This document shows, piece by piece, positions 54,532 through 64,000 of a DNA stretch of 64,000 bases. Every line of letters begins with the position of its first letter. Position 1 is the stretch's first letter. The notes below the pieces were generated by a model. That model saw nothing but the letters and a program-made list of their open reading frames with translations, did not search any database and was not told where the DNA came from. This DNA is from Hirsutella rhossiliensis (taxonomy: Eukaryota; Ascomycota; Sordariomycetes; Hypocreales; Ophiocordycipitaceae), in NCBI RefSeq assembly GCF_020360975.1, contig NW_025408670.1, positions 558,001 through 622,000 on the forward strand, given 5' to 3'. The position numbers and the translations under genes are program-made.

Positions 54532-56046
54532 CTAATTCTCGGGCTGGCAAATGAAAGGCAGCCTAGTAGATCTCCTTAGACCCCCCCTCTTACTCTTATT
54601 TTGCTATTCAAACTCGATGCGATAATGCGCGATAAGTCGCTCAACGTAGTCGCGTAGAAGAAGGACCCGCCTTATTATATACAGCTAGGAAAGCCACCTA
54701 GTATCGTTATCTAAGACCGCATATAGCGGCTTTCTTATATTTAGCTTAGGATTAGATGATTTAGCGAATGCCTCTCTTTAGATACTGCGAAGTATATTAG
54801 TTAATAAGTCTGATCTATGGATTGCTACTACGAGATTATGCAATTTGCCTACTAGCCCTTTCTTGCGCCAAAGCAGATGTTCGGCTTCGGTGAGAGGCTC
54901 TACACCTAATAACCGACGCTTAAAGGCATCGGCATTATAGCTAAAAAGAATAGCCTTGGCGGAAAGGTTTAAGATATGTCCGAAGTAGCGCTATCGTCTA
55001 GCTTTGCTAACAAATCCCAGCTCTCTACCAATAATCTCTAGGGCCGTGTTATTATTTAGCGCATTATTAAGGGTAAAATAGCTAATCTTATCTTTAATCT
55101 AATATAATTCGATGATATCTAGGATTTCTGCCGCAATATTCGGGCCGGTGTGTCGAGCGCTAACTTCGGGAACTCTAATTGTGATCTTATAGGGTTTATT
55201 ATCCTCGGTCCTAAAAAAACAATAGATACTATATAGCGTATGCCGGTTCCCTAACCTCTAGCCGTTAAAAGAAATATAGATTAAGCTAGGAGCCTTGCGA
55301 AGGACGTCTATGACCTTGTGTCTATGCTCTTCGAGCGCGACGACGATCTTCTTCCGAACTATTGTGTGGGTTATGTTGGCCTTGCGACCTAAGACAGATG
55401 GGTTCAAGTACTCAAAGATAGCGTAAAGCTCGGTTTCTTCCGCGGTGGAGAAAGAATAGTTCTTAGCTACGATCCAATTTATAAGGAGTCTGCGGAAGTG
55501 TTCTTTATTAAATCGTTTAATAAAGTAGTTCGCGATAGCCTATTCTCGAGGATCATATAGGTCAAGTTTCATAGACTCTACGAGAGTTTTCTATCCTATA
55601 GGCCTCCTATGTTTCGACGTCTTCTTTTTAGCGGTACCCTAGGTCTTCCTAGGCGCGGCGCCAATCCTATAATCGTTAAATAGATGGTTGTACGCATTAT
55701 GAATGCCATCGGCTTCGAAATTGCGTGGACGTGGCGCGTTCTTGCGTATATAAGCCTGGCACACCCACCTGCGATCGCCTTGTTTCTAGATATCATACCC
55801 GAATTGCCATGCCTAGCAACGCGTCTCTCTAACTCGCTCGGAGAAAAGCCATCCGGGGAAATGGCTGCATAGTGTGCGTTCGTACTGTTCGTCGTGGGCG
55901 AGATGGGTTGCCATGCCCGTCGAAGGAGACGGCTTATAAGGATGAAGGGGTGGCGAAGAGGGCGTTAGACCATGTGCTGGCTCGAGACCCATTACGGCTA
56001 CCTCGGCGTCGCTGTCGGATAAACTGACGGAAGTGCACGAAGTCAT
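54532..56046 (-). pseudogene. hAT transposase, N-terminal half (split gene)
   Basis: Start at the ATG of 56046 (MTSCTSVSLSDSDAEV); an upstream in-frame ATG-like extension to 56238 looks like leader. A BED-type zinc finger region follows (WVCQAYIRKNAPRPRNFEAD). Then come AIANYFIKRFNKEHFRRLLI, NWIVAKNYSFSTAEETELYA, ANITHTIVRKKIVVAL, LIYISFNG, the EIIGRELGFVSKA region with GHILNLSAKA, and LYAVLDNDTRW. All are ordered as in fungal hAT transposases. About ten stops lie at Gln/Trp positions, without a frameshift. It continues in frame at 43102. Confidence 0.88.
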
Positions 56047-56249
56047 GTTGGCGAAATGGAAATAAGTTATGGGGGTTTTTCCAGTGGAAACGGTAGAGCA
56101 GAAGGTTGGAAGGCTGGATATCCCCCCGTGTGTCAACGGCGTTGCACTAAGAACGCGGTTCGGTCTACCCGCGATGTAAACCTCGAGGACTAGGTACGGG
56201 TTTACGAGTTTCGCGCGCGACGCGACGCGCGCTTGCACTATGTATAAAG

Positions 56250-58859
56250 TCGAGAGTACGGTACTCTATCAGCAAGCCAATTCAATGGATGTCGCAAGTA
56301 GCGAATGGTATCGTTGAATATATGACCGGCATCGCGAAAAGCCTTAAAACGCGTATCTAACGCGTGAATGTTAATAGACTACGCGATTTTTATATGGGCG
56401 GGGAAGGAGATTTATATCGTGTATGAGTTCAGTTGGCGTCGCGGAGGTCATTCGAAGGCGTAGGCTTTGCACTACTAAGGGAGTGTGGATAAGTATCAAT
56501 AAATAGCGACCCTACGTAGGCAAGGATTCGCAAAGAAAAGTAAGTGATGCATATTAGCTTCCTAACGAGTTTTGACTTAGCACACTTCGAAGAAACAAAG
56601 TTATTTCACGAATATAAGTGTCGTAAGTGGCATTCAACGGTCCCGATATATAAATTTAGTTTAGTTTAGTTTAGTATATTTTCCGTCTAGTAACTTTTAG
56701 TCGCTCAGGTCTCTATAGGGGAGCATAGGACGTGCTAAGCTAGTAGGTGTCTATATACTATATATCGTTTACTTTACCTACTATCTAGCATTTTATCGGC
56801 TTAACGGCGCTTATAATAAACCTATTGCCCGTTAGCGGGATATCTAGGTATAAAGAGAAAGCTATCCCGTAGTTAGATTAGCTAATTTGCTTCTAGGGCC
56901 TTATAGCCCTTAATAACCTTAGCGATCGTATAGTCTCGAGACCTTAACGCCGCCCGAGATCGGAGCAGGTAATAGAAAGAATTAAGAGGAAAAGGTAGGG
57001 TAAGAGAGGAGAATAATAACCGTCTAGTAGCGTAGGTAGATCCCTTCGAAGAAGGAGCTTGCTTTTACTAGCCTAATAAATTTATTAAAGTCCTTACCGA
57101 TTACGCGGTTAATAGCTATAAGCGGCGAAGGTATAAGCCGTATACGATACTATAGTATAACCTTTCTATAGTAAAAGATATATACTAGCTTTTTTCGTTG
57201 TCTATATAAGTACGTTAGTTATATATTATCGTAACTAAACCCTTCGTAGTAGTTAGTAAAATCCCTATAGTAGGTTCTTACTATAAGTAAGTTATAAAGT
57301 AAGGGCTAAGAGAGCGCTAATTCTAATAGATAGCTAGTTATAGCTTTAAGCCTTAGGTATTATAGGACACCTTATAGCCGATAATCTAGGTACCTATAAC
57401 GATATCTACTTCCCTTAAGGAAGTTACCCTTAACTCCTTAATGCTCCTTATAAAAGAAGGAACTTAGAAGCTACCGGGCAAACTCTAGGAAATTACCCGG
57501 AAATCCTATAAATAATAACTAAGCGGATTATATAGATATTTTATAGAGATTTCCCCTAAGGATATATTATATAGGGAATATACTACGATTTCCTAAGTAA
57601 TAATAGCTCCTTAAGGACTATACTAAGATTTCCCTAAGAAGTTACTATAAGAATATAGTAGGGAAATTATAGAGAAATACCTATACTTACCTAGGGAAAA
57701 TACTAAGAAATACTACTAATACGCTATACTACTATCGTACGATTATAAGGTTAAGATATTACTTAGTTAAAGCCCTAAGTAAGGTCTTATACTTACTATA
57801 GTATATATAGAGGATAGAGAACCTATTAGATCTTAGGCGGGTAGAGAAAAATATAGATAGTTATTACTACTCTTACTCTAACTTATAAGACTAGTAGCTA
57901 GTCTATATTTAATACGCGTAATACTATATAGTAGCTAGTCTATATAATACGTTTAATTATATATAGTAGCTAGTTTATTTAATTACTTATTTAACCTATA
58001 CTAGATCTAGGTAGATAGCTAGGTTAAAATACTAGCCTTATACTAAGGGACTAGTATATAATAAATAGTAGTAATTTTAATTTACCTAACTATCTATTCT
58101 CTTAAAGTCTATATCTAGTAAAATAGAAAATAAAGAATAAGGAAAGGGATAAGTTAACCTTAACCTATAAACCTTAATATCTTCTTAAAAAGAAAGCTCC
58201 TACTTATATATTAACGAATACTAGCGTTTTAATCTCTTTTTGTAGAAGAAATACTTAGGGAACTTTAGATAAAGGTAGAACTTCGACGTATTAAAGCTTA
58301 AGTAATATAGAGCTTCTATTAGCGGTTAGAAAGATACTTATTTCCGGGATATTTCCTATTAAGTTCCTATAGAAATAAAAGATAGCTAGATCGCCTACCT
58401 TAGTAGTAGGAATAACGCTTAAAGGAATTAAGAGCGGAACTTCTATAATATAACTTACTAGCTTACCTAGCCGATCGTTAAGGCTTATAAGAATAAATTA
58501 ATAACCTAGAATACGTTCTAGTAATAAGGTAATATTAGCTATAAGTAATAGAGCTATATAGAAATTAGTATAGTATAGCTTCCCTCGCCCTACCTTAACT
58601 ACCTTTATTAAAAGGATAAAACCCTAGAAGTTCGCTAAGAAGTTCGCTAAACTATAATAAATAAAATAAAGAAGAACCTCTAAATAATACTACCCTTAGT
58701 AGCACGTTCGCGATAATAACCCTAGCGAACTAGCTAGTAAGTTTAATTATAAAAGAAGCTCTTATAAGACTATTAATAAAAGCTATAATAAGAGAAACTA
58801 GGGATAATACTACTATAAACTATCCTTAAGCACCCTTAGTATATATTAAACTAAAAGAT
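56250..58859. other. RIP-mutated DNA, no gene recognised
   Basis: Strong CpA/TpG loss from about 56650 onwards; before that, moderate composition belonging to the hAT 5' flank. It contains TTTAG four times at 56654-56674 and an imperfect tandem repeat at 57893-57983. It may hold the LTR and leader of the gag element that follows, but I found no matching second LTR. Confidence 0.5.
57893..57983. repeat. Imperfect tandem repeat, unit about 36-50 bp, 2-3 copies
   Basis: GTAGCTAGTCTAT(A/T)TTTAA-like units occur three times in a row with changed spacing. Confidence 0.65.
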
Positions 58860-59697
58860 ATAGGGAAGTTTAACCCTACTAGCCCCTTTAATATAATATT
58901 TAACGTCCTTAAAGAAACTAAGAAAATAATTATATATAAAAGTATCGATTGATTTATCGATTCCCTAAAGTAGGTAGCTATCCGCGGACTAGAATACGCT
59001 AACGAACTAGCGATATTAATCCCTAGCTTACTCCGCGGAACCGCTATTAAATAGTATTCTAGCGATCTTAGTAAATCTAACTAAGCTATACTTTATACCC
59101 TAGACTAAGGATATACCGCCTAGTATACTAAACTATAAAAACGCTTCGCTATCTAGCTAAAAGTAGCTTTAAGATTATTATAAATAGAACGATTTACTAC
59201 CTTAGATATTATAAATAAAGCCGACTTTTATAGATAGATATTAAAGCTCTACTAAAAAGTAAAAGTAGTACTATACTTAGAAAAGCACCTTATAATACTA
59301 ATCTATTAACGACTAGATATATTACTATAAGAATTATTCTACTAACCTATTAGTTTAGAATTATTTAATACTTAGATTAATAACTATAAGTAACTTATCC
59401 TATAGTTAGAAACTAAGCTAATAGTTAGGTTATAAGGGAAGATAAGTAATATAGTAAAAGAACGTATATAAAGTAGGTTATATAAAACTAAGAACGAGAC
59501 TATAATAAACTCTACCTTATTTATAGCTAAACTAACTAGTTAGAAACCCTAGGAATAAGGATAATTCTAATAGAAAGGAAATATAATAACTATATTAAGA
59601 TAAAATAATCTATACTAAGTAGACGTAAGCTTAGTACTAAACTAGTTAATTAGTCCTTAAACTAAACTATAGCCTTAGGATTTAAAACTAAAGGAGG

Positions 59698-59702
59698 GCT
59701 CT
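59698..59702. repeat. Target-site duplication, left copy (GCTCT)
   Basis: Repeated at 61565-61569. Confidence 0.75.
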
Positions 59703-59879
59703 TATAAGGGCTTTTACCCTATATAGGCCTAGACTAAGGTCTAGGCTAAGTCTATATATAAGCGGCCTCCGCTCCTATATAGGCTAGGCCTATACTTCTC
59801 TTTTTTTCCCCTTTTATAGATTATTAACCTTCTTTTAATAGACCGTACCTAAGCCTATACTTTTACCTACTCTATAATA
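59703..59879 (+). repeat. Gag-only element 5' LTR
   Basis: TATAAGGGC...ATAATA, 177 bp. It differs from 61388-61564 at roughly a dozen sites, nearly all transitions. Confidence 0.75.
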
Positions 59880-60194
59880 GTATAATCTACCCTTTATTTT
59901 ACCCTCTCTATATCCCTATATATAGAATAGCTATTTTTAGCTGCCTTTAAAGCCATCGTTTAATTACTTAGTTTAATTAAACCGCCCGCGCTAGTATATA
60001 TATACGAGAAATATCTATACTCCTATAGTTATAAAATTAAGGCGAACGTAATACTTAGTTCGCTTAGGTAATTAAGAGCCTCTTATAATAGTAGGGCTCC
60101 GTACGACTAAGAGCGGTACTACTATACCTTAGTAAGCTCGATAGCTCCTTCGCGGAGCTCGAGCTATAGCTACTTTATATAAAAGCAAAGCTCT

Positions 60195-60980
60195 ATATTA
60201 ATAGCGCTATAATAAGGGATATCCGCGCTTAATTTAACTATCTTTACGCGAGCTTATCCCTATATATATAAAGGTATCTCTTACTATTTACGCGTACTAA
60301 TATAAATAGACTAGCCGACCTCCTTATAAAGCTTTATATAACTTAATATAGCTAAGTTAGTAGGCTAGGAGCTTATAATGCTTTATTAGAAGTAGAGTAA
60401 AGCTATTCTAGCCTACTTTATATAGTTCGAAGAGGTGCTTTATTAAGTAGATATATATAGCTAGCCTAACGCGGTAAAGTATAATTACCTTATTACGAGC
60501 TTAAATATAGATTAGCGTACCTATTTAAGAAAAAGGTCTATACTACTAAATATATATACTAATCTTATTTACTTTCTTTATAAGCTTAGTAGTAATAAGT
60601 TTCTTTTTTTATCTTCTTCTATAGTATAAGAAAAGGATAACGCTAGTAATACTATAGATATCTCTATCTCCGCTTTAAGGACTAAGGATAGAAAGAGGTA
60701 GCGATAAAAGGGTCGCTATATAAGCTATAGTAGTAAATCCTATTAGTTTTTAAAGTACCCGCGCTAGGAGGCGCGGGTAAATATACTCTAAGTAGTAGAG
60801 GGGCGTATATACTAGGATAGAAAGGAGGTTAGGTTTAACGATAGCGACTCTAGCAATAAGTAATCTTAGTAATGCCTTTATAGGCTTTATCGGCGTCCCT
60901 TTATATATAGTAATAGCTACTATATAGACGGGACGTATACCTATAGCGATTAAAATAGTAGCTAAGATATAAGAAGGCCG
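60195..60980 (+). pseudogene. Gag with RIP-altered CCHC knuckle in the gag-only element
   Basis: A frame about 60200-60480 reads YLYASLSLYI, RYLLLFTRTNINRLADLLIK and VRRGALLSRYI, helical and gag-like. A second frame about 60600-60780 contains a charged segment (EKDNASNTIDISISALRTKD) and then Y-I-S-Y-S-S-K-S-Y-x-F-L-K-Y-P at 60717-60761. That is C-x2-C-x4-H-x4-C after TGY/CAY-to-TAY changes. One frame shift separates the two parts. No pol motif follows before the 3' LTR. Confidence 0.6.
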
Positions 60981-61387
60981 CTAATATAATATAACTATAG
61001 TAAAAGGGAGTACTTATATAGCCCTATATAAGAAGGAGTAAAGCCTTATATACTAAAGTACTATCCTTTATTTTATAGTACTAAGAGCTACTACTATACG
61101 CCGATATAAGGGGGGCGGGATACTATAAGCTTACTAAAGCTAGCTATATATTATTTTATATACCTTTACTCCTTAGCTAAAAGTATTAAAGCCTAACTCT
61201 TAAGGGGCAGCCCTTATTAATAATATAGTCTATTTAAGAAGCTTACTTAGGAGGGTATTATATATTATTTACTAATGTTTTTTCCGCGACTAAGCGTATA
61301 TCGTCCGCGTAAGGGTTCCGTCCCCCTAAGCGCGGTATTAGGTATTATTTAAAGGCGCGCCTTTTTAAAAGCTAGGTAAGGGTATAA

Positions 61388-61564
61388 TATAAGGGCTTTT
61401 GCCCTATATAGGCTTAGACTAAGGTCTAGGCTAAGTCTATATATAAGCGGCCTCTACGCTTATATAAGCTAGGCCTATACTTCTCTTCTTTTTCCCTTTT
61501 ATAGATTATTAACCTTCTTTTAATAGACTATACCTAAGCTTATACTTCTACCTACTTTATAATA
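61388..61564 (+). repeat. Gag-only element 3' LTR
   Basis: 177 bp. It is preceded by AGGTAAGGG, a probable purine tract, and followed by GCTCT. Confidence 0.75.
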
Positions 61565-62082
61565 GCTCTTAGGAAAACCCGATTATTATTAACCTCGCCT
61601 ATTAGCTTTAAGCGGTACTAACTAATAACTAGGGCGGGATTTATCTTTCCTAGGAAATATAAAACTAGATCTTATTTACCTAGGACGAAGGGCTAAAAGA
61701 TAAGAATACTACTACCGATATAAGAAAAGAAACTAAAGAAATAGAAAATAAGATCCTATTTATTCCCGATATAATAAAAGTAGAACCTATAGGACTAAGC
61801 TATTTACTTAGAATACTAAGGAACTAGCTAACTATAAAAGCAGCGCTATAAACTAAAATATTAGATCTATTAAAGCCGTCTTAGTTTACGTATACCTAGA
61901 TATCTATCTTTAGAACTAAAGGCCTAGACTAGCTATTAAACGTATATATAGACTTTAGTATAGCTTACTTTATAATTAAGGAAGACTAGCTTAACTACTT
62001 TAACGATATAACCCTTAATATAACTTAGTAGGTCCTACTATCTAGTATAGGAAAAAGCTAAACTAAGGGTTAAGCGACCTTA

Positions 62083-62800
62083 TATTATAGAGTAAGTAGA
62101 AGTATAAGCGTAGGTACCGTCTATAAGATAATATTAATAAGCTATATAGAGCTCTTTTATACGTAGCTAGCCCGCCCCTATACTTATAGGTTCTAGCCCT
62201 TTATATATAACTATATAGCTTAGGCCGCGGCCTAAGCCTATTACCTATAATAGTTAAAGACTCTTATATAATGCCCTCCCTTAAGCGCGGCGTAGCGCTA
62301 CCTTATTAATAGCTCCTATATAATTAGGCCTATACCGCGGGCTCTTCCCTACCCTTTCCCGTTAATAAGGCCGGCCTTACTAGCCCTATTATCCCCGCGC
62401 CTATTAGCTTAGGTAGCTAGGACCTAGCTCTATACTCGTTAGCCGGCTAGCCGTTTAAATAAGGGCGTAACCTATTATATATACCCCTAAGTAGCCGGCG
62501 GCTAGTCTAGACCTACGTAAGCCTTAGGTTGCCTATCCCCTCTACCTTAGGTAGTATCCTCTACTAAGGGGTATATAAAGTAGTATCCCTCCTTTCCCCC
62601 TTCCCTTCCTTCTCTCCTTTCTTTAACTATAGTAGTAGTATTAATAGGTAAGTTCCGCTCTACTTAAGGCGTTAGTCTATTCCTAGCTATATAGGCCGCT
62701 CTATTAACGTATACTTATAGTAGTAGTAGTAGTAGTAATAATAGCCTATAATAATAATAACTTTAACTAATAAGTTCCGCGCCTTATAAAGCGGGAGTAT
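62083..62800 (-). mobile_element. Gypsy-1 fragment, inverted (3' spacer and 3' LTR)
   Basis: The reverse complement matches 3940-4631: LTR at 62083-62272, purine tract at 62273-62280, then the spacer with its pyrimidine/purine tract and TAG repeats (62710-62760). It is cut off near 62800, where another element starts. Confidence 0.8.
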
Positions 62801-63432
62801 AAGGGAACACGTATCACGGTACGATTAGTTAGGTAGTAGAGATAGCTAGAGGTACTGCGCTATGTATATTATATTCTCCTCGTCGTAAGACTAAAGCTTG
62901 CTAGAAGAGGGATTTCTCCTCTTCGGTCGGAGTAGCGAGTGGTCTATAATATACGAGCGGGGTAGGCACGATTCCCTACCGATACCCTACCGATATATTA
63001 GTACTACGTACCCGAGTGCTTTATTAGCCCGTACCTCCTAGTAGCGCTCTTATAATTATCTCCCCTCCTATATAGACGTCTCGGCTATATCTTTAATATA
63101 TATTGCTTTCGCTACGCTACGTATATTCGGTTAGGAAGAGAGGTAGTTTCGGTTATATATCGCGCGTATGCGCCCGTATAAGTATACGTTAGTCTACGCT
63201 CTATAACGTTAATAGTTATTATGCTAGCGGTTGCCGCCGAGCAACCGTTGCGGTGTCGCCTACGTATCGGCCGCGCAACTATAATATAAAGAGCGTGCGT
63301 ATATATCTCCTACTTCTTCTATTTTCTTTTCTTCTTTACTCTTCCGCTTACGATTGCTATAGAGTTTTACGCCTTTTTTTATTAATCCCTTATACCTTTT
63401 TATATTACTTTTTATCGACGATTTATTAACGA
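62801..63432 (+). other. Leader or LTR of a right-end element, unassigned
   Basis: Moderately RIP-mutated. CTATAATATA near 63280 and a pyrimidine-rich run at 63310-63400 precede the ORF. No second copy in the window, so the class is unknown. Confidence 0.35.
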
Positions 63433-64000
63433 TAATGCCTTCTATGCCGAAGAAGACGAAGAACTATAACGCCGATTTCCTACGCCGTATACGGGAGTAA
63501 GTAGCGGCGGGTTCGCCCTCGAAGCGTAAGCGATCGGCCTAGAAGTCTCGCAGCGACGCTAGTTCCCCCTTAGCGAAGAAAGCTAAGAAAGGTATAGGAG
63601 AATCCTAGTCCTAGGAGACTTCTAGTCCGGGACCTAACGTTAGCGAGGGTCGTGCCCCCGTTACCCCGCCGAGTGCCCCGACTCCGACCACCGATAAGCC
63701 TACCTCTATAGGCCCGGAAACTCGTAAGTCTATTACCCCCGTTAGCGATGCTAATGCTAGCGAGGAGATCGTGCCTAGGCGCTCCTAGGTAAGTGCCGAT
63801 AACCTAGCTACTCCGTCTCGATAGGGCGGCTCTAGCTAATAGGAGATTATCGCCTAGGCCGCTCCTTAGAATAAGTAGGCCGATATTAACGACGAGGCCT
63901 AGCCGAACGAGGGCTAAGACTATCCCGATACCTAGCCGAACGAGGGCTAAGACAACGATAACGGCAATAACGGAGACGGCCGCGATCTAACTCCTCTTGC
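63433..64000 (+). pseudogene. N-terminal part of an unclassified RIP-mutated ORF, runs off the window
   Basis: The ATG at 63433 opens MPSMPKKTKNYNADFLRRIR. It then runs through a basic, Ser/Pro/Lys-rich chain with KRKR and AKKAKK (nuclear-signal-like), a PTPTTD-rich part, and an acidic end. The end carries two PNEG-x-D units at about 63900-63950. Stops occur only at Gln/Trp-like positions. It resembles the N-terminus of a transposon-encoded nuclear protein or gag, but I cannot name it. Confidence 0.4.

Larger units (their letters stand above)
59703..61564 (+). mobile_element. Gag-only, 1862-bp non-autonomous LTR retrotransposon
   Basis: Two 177-bp LTRs and a GCTCT duplication define the element. 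The 1508-bp interior encodes a gag-like protein with a zinc knuckle and no protease, RT or integrase that I can find. The organisation matches the TR-GAG class described in plants. It is RIP-mutated and inserted in another retroelement. Confidence 0.72.
58860..62082 (+). mobile_element. RIP-mutated retrotransposon fragment (gag, protease) interrupted by a gag-only element
   Basis: Gag-like translation at about 58930-59690 (SLK-x-VAIRGLEYANELAILI, then GTAIK-x-YSSDLSKS..., YT-x-YTKL-x-KRFAI). The coding resumes at about 61620-62080 after the inserted element, ending in a possible retropepsin region (LLNVYIDFSIAYFIIKEDQL). It is truncated on the right by the inverted Gypsy-1 LTR. Whether Copia or Gypsy is unclear. 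Confidence 0.5.

Noticed and set aside
56654..56674. TTTAG x4, telomere-like
   Set aside because: The fungal telomere repeat is TTAGGG; only four units, and the G-poor form fits RIP-altered DNA.
1..64000. Starship captain, Helitron, or biosynthetic cluster genes
   Set aside because: I looked for tyrosine-recombinase, Rep/helicase, PKS and NRPS motifs and saw none; the cargo-like spacing is explained by nested retroelements.

Overview
The window is repeat-rich DNA from a filamentous ascomycete (Pezizomycotina, probably a sordariomycete). Three things point there. Long stretches have almost no CpA or TpG but keep CpG, and their old reading frames are broken almost only by TAG/TAA where Gln or Trp codons are expected. 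That is the mark of repeat-induced point mutation (RIP). The mobile elements are fungal types: chromoviruses, a Tad-like LINE, Copia elements, hAT, Tc1/mariner and a piggyBac-like remnant. A FunK1-type kinase pseudogene is also present. There are no operons, rRNA or convincing tRNA genes.

Layout. 1-4631: 3' part of a RIP-mutated chromovirus (Gypsy-1), inserted into a Copia-1 family copy whose 3' end and LTR fill 4632-5776. 5777-7128: no gene. 7129-28173: one minus-strand gene for a secreted protein of about 33 Cys-rich 19-residue repeats, split by an 18.8-kb nest. The nest is chromovirus Gypsy-2 (8100-26878) with a 5-bp target duplication. Its 3' LTR is split by a minus-strand LINE (15871-26778), and that in turn carries a young Copia element without RT/RNase H (Copia-3, 16012-19549). 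28829-29641: a divergent PAN-domain secreted-protein pseudogene. 29800-32016: remnants of Copia protease, a Gypsy chromodomain and FunK1. 32017-38200: mostly unique DNA with a small secreted Pro-rich ORF, a piggyBac-like remnant, a 108-bp inverted-repeat element and a Tc1/mariner deletion derivative. 38223-40502: an intact 759-codon secreted protein of unknown function, the best intact host gene here.

42146-56046: a minus-strand hAT transposase gene split by Copia-1 (43108-54526), whose 5' LTR is itself split by Copia-2 (43181-48147, LTRs identical). 56250-62082: heavily RIP-mutated DNA with a gag/protease element carrying a 1862-bp gag-only LTR element (59703-61564). 62083-62800: an inverted fragment of Gypsy-1. 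63433-64000: start of another RIP-mutated ORF that runs off the window.

Insertion order follows from interrupted LTRs, target-site duplications and reading frames that resume across junctions. Old elements were saturated with RIP. Copia-2 and Copia-3 arrived later and show none. Three Copia elements share a primer-binding site matching the anticodon arm of initiator tRNA-Met, so they appear to use half-tRNA priming. The most unusual items are the split 19-residue-repeat gene, the gag-only element, the RT-less Copia-3, the antisense ORF in Gypsy-1 and the 759-residue protein.
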